NCBI GenBank assembly: GCA_018292915.2
Contig: JACVVK020000032.1
Span: 1,827,501-1,891,500, forward strand
Direction: 5' to 3'
DNA length: 64,000 nucleotides
From: Batillaria attramentaria
Taxonomy: Eukaryota > Mollusca > Gastropoda > Batillariidae
Shown: positions 57,192 through 64,000 of the stretch, piece by piece
How positions within the stretch are numbered: position 1 is the stretch's first letter
Layout: each line of letters opens with the position of its first letter
Position numbers and translations under genes: made by a program
The notes under the pieces: generated by a model
Seen by the model: the letters and a program-made list of their open reading frames with translations, nothing else
The model's database searches: none
What the model was told of the DNA's origin: nothing

Positions 57192-57512
57192 CTCTCTCTC
57201 TCTCTCTCTCTCTTTTAGACAGTTGCTAAAGTTTCCGGATTCCACTTTGGGTTTGTTACGACTGATACTAATCCTTTGCTATTGTTATGACTTTATGGAT
57301 AGATATAAATATATAAGTATTGAATAATTCATAATGTAGGCCTGCTGAATTGCTCTTATGCATAGATACGTGGATCTACGTTTGTTCGGTTCACTATTAT
57401 ACAGTTGCAGGACATGGAGGCAACACTGACCAGCGAACCAGACCAGCACAGGGACAATGTAAAGGGCGACAAAGGGGAGACTCCTGAGAAATGATGATGA
57501 GGGCGGTCGGCG

Positions 57513-57893
57513 GTCTAGTGGTTAAGCGATTTCGCCACCAATGCGAGAGGCCAGGTTAGAGTCCCACTCTGAGCACAAAATGTTTCCTTCTCGTATGTGG
57601 CACCGTTCATTCGGGCCGATCGCCGGGGGTTCTCTCCGAGTACTTCGGCTTCCTCCCCCTCTGCTTTGGAAATGCAAAGCCCACGAAATTTGAAAAAGAA
57701 TGCAATTCTAGATTCCGAAACTTAAATAGCTGAGCTGATCCTCTGCATCACGTGATTGTAATGTGTTCATGTCCAGTGTGTGCGAGGATGCGTGTGATTC
57801 ACGTGAGCATGCGTGCTGGGTTTAGTTCGTGCTGCTTTGAGCCGATTCAAGAAATTGGGTCAAGCGCCAATACAATACTCAGTTATAATTTTT
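57513..57893 (+). mobile_element. tRNA-derived SINE family 2, near full length
   Basis: Head GGCGGTCTAGTGGTTAAGCG (A-box) and GGTTAGAGTCCC (B-box), then a body of about 300 bases shared with 49305-49483 and 22774-22835. It ends ATACTCAGTTATAATTTTTA and a T run. The tRNA-like head and several copies support the SINE call. Confidence 0.85.
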
Positions 57894-58027
57894 ATCAGTT
57901 TTTTTTTTTTTTTTTTTTTTTAAAGACGCAAGGCTTTTCCGAACTCACATACGCCATTTGCAACTGAACCGAGCCGAATTCAGACCATGAAATCGTCAGA
58001 CTATTGACTGGATGGTGAGGTAGCCCA

Positions 58028-58310
58028 CTGGGCCCGTATGTAAAACTTGAGACTAGTTTTAACCCACGGATTCGGCCTAACCCAGACAAGGACAAAAGAA
58101 GCCCCAAAACAAAATTAAATAAAAAAAGGAAGCAAAGAAAGAAAGACAAAAATCCTTCTATAACGGCATAGGCACCTTGCTGGAAGGGACCCGCTTCCTG
58201 ATTTAAAACAATAATCAACAGAAAATTTAACCATAGAGCTAGTTTAGTTCGAGGTTAGACTCTAACCCGAGGCTAAACTCCCTAACCCCGACTTTTACAT
58301 GCGGGCCCTG
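58028..58310 (+). mobile_element. hAT-like MITE copy 2
   Basis: Begins CTGGGCCCGTATGTAAAACT and ends CTTTTACATGCGGGCCCTG. The interior (CAAAATTAAATAAAAAAAGG, ATAACGGCATAGGCACCTTG) matches copies 1 and 3. No clean duplication was visible at its ends. Confidence 0.85.
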
Positions 58311-58994
58311 AACTTGTTCCAGTAACACGTCGTTCAGTCAGCTCGGAAGATGAACAAGGTTACGAATTTTAATCAGAAAACAGAAGGAACAGCAGCTCTA
58401 CTCACAGACCAGTTTCCACGCCATGCTGACCAAAGGGAACGCTGACGAGAATATTGAATGAAACCTCAATCGATGGTGAAGATGTTTCATCTGACGCTCC
58501 AGTGTGTTCCTCGGTCAGGTATTGTGAAGCCGGAAGTCCGTGACATTTGCAGGTGCAGACGAAAGCGTGACCATAATTGTGGAGGTTTTCCTCAAAATCA
58601 CATTTAGGCACACCTTACATTAGAGAGAGATTATTTCCACTGAAGGCAATCAGCCGCTGAAATTGACGTCTCACAGAAGGTGATCGAGGCTGAGTTGCGT
58701 CAGCGAGTCAAAAACGTTCATTTAAAAAAGAAGATGATGAAGAAGGGCGGAGGTTTAAATCAATCTGTGGGGGCTGCAACCGACCTTTTGACTCATAGAC
58801 GCTTATGTAAATTCAGATATATATATAGATCTTCCTTTGTGCAGCTGCGCGTGCATCTAAGACTGAGATCGCGCACTGTCATCTACAAAGGGGAAATGGA
58901 CTTGCTCATCGATGAAGAGGACAGAGGATAGGACGAACCCCCTGACGTGACATGAGCAGAGTCATAATTGCTGACGTCACTGGTGTTAAGCGCT

Positions 58995-58995
<1 letters not shown>

Positions 58996-59062
<67 letters not shown>
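58996..59062. repeat. (GT)n microsatellite
   Basis: Uninterrupted GT repeat of about 33 units. Confidence 0.97.
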
Positions 59063-59063
<1 letters not shown>

Positions 59064-59449
59064 CCATCTCTGTGAATGGCGTCGTAACAGGAATGTGTCG
59101 GCCAGGAGGAACGTGCCAATGGATCAAAACAAAAGGATCGGAGGGGGAGAAAGCAAGGACACGCAAGGAAGGGGGGCGGAGAATAGGGATGAAAACAAGC
59201 CCGCAGTTTGTTCACCAGAAACGCGACAGGAACGCCGCTGCGAAGTCAGAATGACAAATGTCAAGGCAAAATTAGGACGCAAAACAGTTTGAACAAGAAG
59301 GTCTTGGGTCACTTGAAAATATTTGTGGACGCCGGCACATGACCTTTTCTCTGTCCTGCTCCCTCCGCTCTCCCCTCTCTTCCCCTCCCCTTCTCGGTCT
59401 TCCGGACACTTGTCCCTTCTGCTCTCTGTCCCTCCCGGAAGAGACACGC

Positions 59450-59600
59450 CGGAAGAGCCGAGCTATTGGACAGACTGTCAATGCTCGGATCGTGAGTTCG
59501 AGTCCCGGCTCTTCGAACACTTTGTTTTGGGGTTTTCGTCTTTGCCCCGAATTTGCTATCACCATTGCGCGGTGGGCCGGTGAGAAAGAACATAAACGGG
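59450..59600 (+). mobile_element. Diverged relative of SINE family 1
   Basis: Head with GAGCTATTGGACAGACTG and B-box GTGAGTTCGAGTCCCGGCTC, body CGTCTTTGCCCCGAATTTGC and ACCATTGCGCGGTGGGCCGG. The order of blocks is that of family 1, but identity is much lower and the (CCCA)n tail is missing. Confidence 0.6.
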
Positions 59601-59860
59601 CTCAGTAATTCCATCTTTGCTAAGCAACTTAAGTTTTGGGACAGTAAGTTGCGCTCGTGAGTGCGCCTGTACGCTCGAAATACTCTATCTTGATGATTAG
59701 TGCAGCTCTTAATGCGATAAAATGTTGTTGACGCTTTCTGCGAGCAGTCCGCGAACATTCCAATTCTATGAATAGTGTTACACTACTGGAACGCTCAGTG
59801 CGGTCGGCGCATCATATCATCTGTTGGCTCAGTGCCAGCATTACAAACACTGTCACTGTC

Positions 59861-60195
59861 CAGGGCCCGTATGTAAAATTCGAGGTTAATTTAACCCACG
59901 GCTACGGGAATAACCCAGGCTAGGACAAAAGAAACCCCAAAACAAAATTATATAAAAAAGGAGGCGAAGAAAGGAAGAAATAAATCCTTCTGTAACGGCG
60001 TAGGCATCTTGCTGGAATGGACCCGATTCCTGATTTAAATAAAACAAAAAAAAAAACCAAAAAAAAACCAAAAAACCCAACAACAACAACAACAACAAAA
60101 CCCCAGAGAATTTAACCCTAGAGCTAGTTTAGTTCGAGGCTAGACTCTAACCCGCGGCTAAAATCCCTAACCTCGACTTCTAGATGCAGAGCCAG
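59861..60195 (+). mobile_element. hAT-like MITE copy 3
   Basis: Begins CAGGGCCCGTATGTAAAATT; the interior matches copies 1 and 2 (TGTAACGGCGTAGGCATCTT, TAGAGCTAGTTTAGTTCGAG). The end is degraded (GATGCAGAGCCAG). An A-rich (ACA)n expansion sits in the middle. Confidence 0.85.
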
Positions 60196-60415
60196 GTGTC
60201 TAAATGGTGTGATGATAGATACCATGAAAACACCTCAGAACGATCAGTGAGCGTAGGAATGGTAGCATTAGTCCCTCAGTTTAACCCCCAAGCAACCAGC
60301 GAACCAATCAAACCCTGTCCTTAATCCGTCAGGATGTCACTGTTCCCGCAGCCTTAAAAAAAAAAAAAGAAGCACGTAGTTTATCATACTTTACTTCTCC
60401 TGGGGTCTGACGCAT

Positions 60416-60418
<3 letters not shown>

Positions 60419-60478
<60 letters not shown>
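60419..60478. repeat. (GA)n microsatellite
   Basis: About 29 GA units, followed 50 bases later by the tRNA-like sequence. Confidence 0.97.
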
Positions 60479-60480
<2 letters not shown>

Positions 60481-60527
60481 AGAATGTAAGTTCGAGGCTA
60501 AGCTGAGACTGAAAGATCACCGGCCCC

Positions 60528-60602
60528 CGTAGTGTAGCGGTTAGCACTTTGGACTATGGACCGGGAGACCCTGGTTCGAGTCCCAGCCGAGGCAAGCGGG
60601 AT
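60528..60602 (+). mobile_element. tRNA-like sequence (degenerate SINE head or tRNA pseudogene)
   Basis: GTGTAGCGGTTAGCAC is a good D-arm/A-box and CTGGTTCGAGTCCCAG a good T-arm/B-box. The acceptor stem and the anticodon stem around GGACTATGGACC do not pair properly. The closest class by D-arm is tRNA-Gln-like. It is unlikely to be a working tRNA. Confidence 0.6.
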
Positions 60603-60689
60603 TTTTCCTACCTAAATTCTAATAAAACATAATAAATATTTAGCGAAATAAATGAAATTGCTAAATTACAATGCTGATTCATAACCACA

Positions 60690-60785
60690 GAATAATCAAT
60701 AATCTCAATAAAATCAAATAAATAACCTCAGTACAATCAATAATCTCAATACACATCAATAATCTCAATACAATCAATAGTCTTA
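60690..60785. repeat. Short tandem repeat of about 20 bases
   Basis: ATCAATAATCTCAATACA recurs about five times with variations, AT-rich, downstream of the tRNA-like sequence. Confidence 0.7.
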
Positions 60786-61332
60786 GTAAACATCATACAC
60801 ATAATCAGAATGATAAGAACGTCAATTAAATTCAAGCTGTATATCACTAACAAATTAAACAAGTGGAGACTAAGGGCAGGACTGCTCCAGGGACAGAACG
60901 CTACTGACAGTCCCGACGTAGCTAAGTCTCAGACTACTTTTAAGTCTGTTTTCATGCAGCTGACCCCCCTGGTGGTTTAGGAGAGAGATAATGTTTTACT
61001 GCCTTGTTTGCGGTGTACCGGTCGTGATCAGAGCCGAAAACAATTAGGGCATTGCGTTACAGCTATTCGTGTCGTTAGTTTCGGCGTAATTCGGGGTGTC
61101 CGACAAGACAAACATCGCCCGTGTGACGGCACCATCACCGAATCAGCGCCAGTCGACAAAAATTAATTCCTTTTGTTATTGACACATACCTGTCATACGG
61201 ATGCTCAAACGTTCAGCTGCGTAGAAGCTGGTAGTAACAAGGTTGCAGGTACACCTACACCTTACCTTGTGAATGTTCACGAAGAGATGGGGGAAGGGGA
61301 AAGGGTGGCCTCGTAGCTTGTTGGTTGTGGTG

Positions 61333-61372
61333 GGATTTATCATCCGGTTTTCCATCACGTAAGGGTGATATT
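61333..61372 (-). mobile_element. Fragment of SINE family 1
   Basis: TTTTCCATCACGTAAGGGTGATAT matches the central body of family 1 only. It runs into an A-rich tract and the long (CA)n at 61412. Confidence 0.5.
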
Positions 61373-61411
61373 TAAAAAAAAAAGAAAAAAACAGAAGCTT
61401 GTAACCGCACA

Positions 61412-61514
<103 letters not shown>

Positions 61515-61736
61515 TCCGTCTGAATAATTGAACTGATGCTCTTTACACACAGATAGGGATAAATGCGTGCGTTGAATAATTGAATAGGCTACTCTGTATT
61601 TTACAAGGATACTTTTTTGAAAGGGCATAACTGAGAAAGTCAGTCTAGCTTCTCTTTTTTTTAATTTGATTTTCATCAGTGAAGACCCTGATACGGAAGT
61701 AATGGAAACGATACCAACTGGGTTCACGATTATTGC

Positions 61737-61910
61737 AGGGGAGCCGGGGTGGCCGAATGGTAGAGCGTTGGACTTCAAATACTCGGGTCGTTAGTTCGTA
61801 TCCCGGCTGGGGCCAAATATTTGTGCTGGCATTTTCATCGTTGCCCCGTCTTTGATGTCACCCGTATGTGGTGGAAAAGGACGTTACACCCCCCAAATAC
61901 CCACCCACCC
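61737..61910 (+). mobile_element. tRNA-SINE family 1 copy
   Basis: Full length, flanked by the exact 13-base TCACGATTATTGC (61724-61736 and 61911-61923). Confidence 0.96.
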
Positions 61911-62951
61911 TCACGATTATTGCGATTTATATCAACAGGAGCGAGGGAGTGTAACGGCTGAACCTTCGTTAACCTGACCAAACGGCAACTAAGACACACT
62001 TTGCTGGATCATTCGGTGAGTTTGGCAGCTCACCGGGGGAGAGTTGAAGTCTCGATACATATGACAGGCATACAACAACGTGCAGAAAACCTTTCATTGA
62101 AAGCGCTGACTCTGTGCATCAGGATCAGTTACTTTGGTTACAGACCAGTAACAGCTTCCGGGTCATATAGTAACAACTATGCTAAATATACTAGAAAATG
62201 TTTGCCCCTTTTAAAATTTGTGTGCAGAGTAAAAAATGGCAATCTGGTGCTTTTGTTGCTTTGTAAACAGGTTTCATGCGAGGTAATAGTAAAATTAGGG
62301 AAGACATGAGCCTGGCTTGTGGACTGTTTGTATTCATGCGCGGCTGGCACAGGAGCCAGCAGACGACCGTGGAATGAGAGGGTAGTGTGGTTGCTGTCAA
62401 CATTGCCAAAAAAATATTTTAAAAAACCCCGGAATATTGGAATTTGTTGAAATTTACTCTACACATGAGTCTATGGCTGCCTGATTTTTGTATTTTTTTT
62501 ATTTTATTTTATTTTTATTTTTATTTTTATTATTATTATTATTATTATTTTTTTATTTTTTTTTGGGGGGGGGGGGGATTTTAAAGCATTTCTAGGGTGT
62601 CATCTGCAACCGTAAGTGTAAAAGGAATATATGGCTTTTTCCTCCAAATTTGCATCTATGGTACGTAGCCTTGGATCACAGCATAGCGTCTGAAACCATT
62701 GTAGTAGCTCAGGCCGGCGTTGTTCTAGAAGCGCACTGCATACTGAAAAGACGACAGGTGTTTGGTTGCGGACTGAGGACCAGTAAGACTGCGCTGACTT
62801 TTGGCTATTTTTAGAAGCTTTTGTCGAGTCCAAGCCCGTTCAGGAATGGATCGTAGACTCAGAGAAAACAATTGTATTTCTCTAATATTAGAAGCCACAA
62901 TGTCACGAAAACCGGTCGCGATGGCCAGTTAAAACACCCTTCTGTCTAGCG

Positions 62952-63131
62952 GGTGGGTGGGTGTTTGTGTGGGTGTTTGGGGGTTTAACGTCCTTTTCCA
63001 CCACATAGGGTGATATCAAAGACGGGGCAACGATGAAAAAGCCAGCACAAATATTTGGGCCCAGCGGGGATCGAACTCACGACCCGAGCATTAGAAGTCC
63101 AACGCTCTACCATTCGACCACCCCGGCTCCC
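62952..63131 (-). mobile_element. tRNA-SINE family 1 copy
   Basis: Full length with extended (GGGT) tail, flanked by the exact 14-base CCTTCTGTCTAGCG (62938-62951 and 63132-63145). Confidence 0.96.
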
Positions 63132-63849
63132 CCTTCTGTCTAGCGAACAACAGTCCAGCTTCGAAAGCGGCAGTTTTCCGTATCAGCGACGTCACGAACA
63201 TAGAGGCTTTAACTGACGTAGCGAGCGGTTGAAACACACACGTATTGGAATGCGTCCAGGTACCGGGAGGTCAAACTGATGAAAAGTCTGAGCTGCAGGG
63301 GGAGAAACACGTACATTACATCAACAACTGTAAAGGTCATGCGAACATCTGCTTTCACCAAACGCAACATCGGGAGATTCCACACCGCAAAATGCAGTGC
63401 CCGTGAATCAGTGATGCACCAGCCTGAACCCTTTACTACGCCGAAAAAAAAAGAGGATCTACTGTCCCGAGTTTGTCATGTTGTACTGATGCTTAGAATT
63501 TTTACACTGAGGACAGTAAAGTGTTATATCATAAAAATAAAATGTTATTCTTATTCTCAGGTTCAATCGGTGTGGCATTTCTCTCTTTTTTAAAGCATTT
63601 TTTTTTTTGTTCTTCTTTGTCTTGGTATACCTTTTCCCTCACTGTATATATTTGCTTGTTTCTTAAAATAATTGTTTATGCGTTTCTTCTCGCCGTCGTC
63701 CTCGCACGTAAACATGGCCAGACTGGCACAGGGAAAGAGGTTGTGCAATCTGAAATCTTAAGCCTTGGGAAATAAAGGTTATTCAGTTCTATTCAGATTG
63801 TAAAAAGTCACCGTCAAAGTCGCAATCGCCGAGCTGTTCATGGTGGATG

Positions 63850-64000
63850 TACAGTCGAACCTGCCAAGGCGGTCACCTGTATAAGCCAAACCACTGTCTA
63901 ACCTGGTCACCCCAGAGGATCCCCTGACACACTAGCTGTTGACATGACACCCTGGATGACCCGGTCACCTGTCTAAGGTGGTCAGTTTGACCCAGTCCCT
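63850..64000. mobile_element. Probable left end of a DNA transposon running off the window
   Basis: TACAGTCGAACCTGCCAAGG is followed by repeated GGTCACCTGT-type units (GCGGTCACCTGTATAAGCC, CCGGTCACCTGTCTAAGG). Invertebrate TIR elements often start ACAGT-GAACCT. Only about 150 bases are visible, so the class is uncertain. Confidence 0.4.

Noticed and set aside
58680..58931. 83-residue plus-strand ORF as a small gene
   Set aside because: No start context, no family features and an AT/GA-biased composition similar to the surrounding non-coding DNA.
60528..60602. Functional tRNA gene
   Set aside because: Acceptor and anticodon stems do not pair.

Overview
The window is animal nuclear DNA, most likely from a marine mollusc and probably a gastropod (this is inference). 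It has split genes with GT-AG introns, abundant (CA/GT)n and (TC/GA)n microsatellites, tRNA-derived SINEs, non-LTR retrotransposons and short inverted-repeat DNA transposons. No bacterial-type operon, CRISPR array or rRNA gene is visible.

Region 1, about 2.4-26.1 kb, minus strand: 14 coding exons of one gene join in a consistent reading frame. Together they encode the N-terminal cytoplasmic part (about 882 residues) of an SLC4-family chloride/bicarbonate anion exchanger, closest to the AE2/AE3 (SLC4A2/SLC4A3) group. The start codon has a strong Kozak context. The membrane domain lies beyond the left edge. The introns hold a 17-copy 80-bp satellite, a pair of small MITEs, a 5'-truncated RTE-type LINE with a 12-bp target-site duplication, LINE 3' ends and SINE relics.

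Region 2, about 26.1-47.5 kb: non-coding upstream sequence, probably the long first intron(s) and promoter region of the same gene. It contains a 2.8-kb decayed TA-flanked DNA transposon carrying a C-terminal zinc-finger remnant. A SINE and a tandem-repeat element rich in TGACCTTGACCTT sit inside that transposon. A 617-bp foldback hairpin lies near 40 kb. Several consensus splice donors on the minus strand mark possible 5'-UTR exons, the best near 47.09 kb beside a CpG-rich stretch.

Region 3, about 47.5-64 kb: mostly repeats. There are several copies of the main SINE with exact target-site duplications, three copies of a hAT-like MITE, an inverted repeat, and a LINE with a 633-residue reverse-transcriptase ORF. 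A second LINE 3' end follows it, and the two are embedded in one (TC)n microsatellite. One small unassigned candidate coding exon lies at about 51.94-52.15 kb on the plus strand.

The most notable pattern is that three 5'-truncated LINE copies, from two related families, are flanked on both sides by (TC)n in the same orientation. This suggests microsatellite-targeted insertion.
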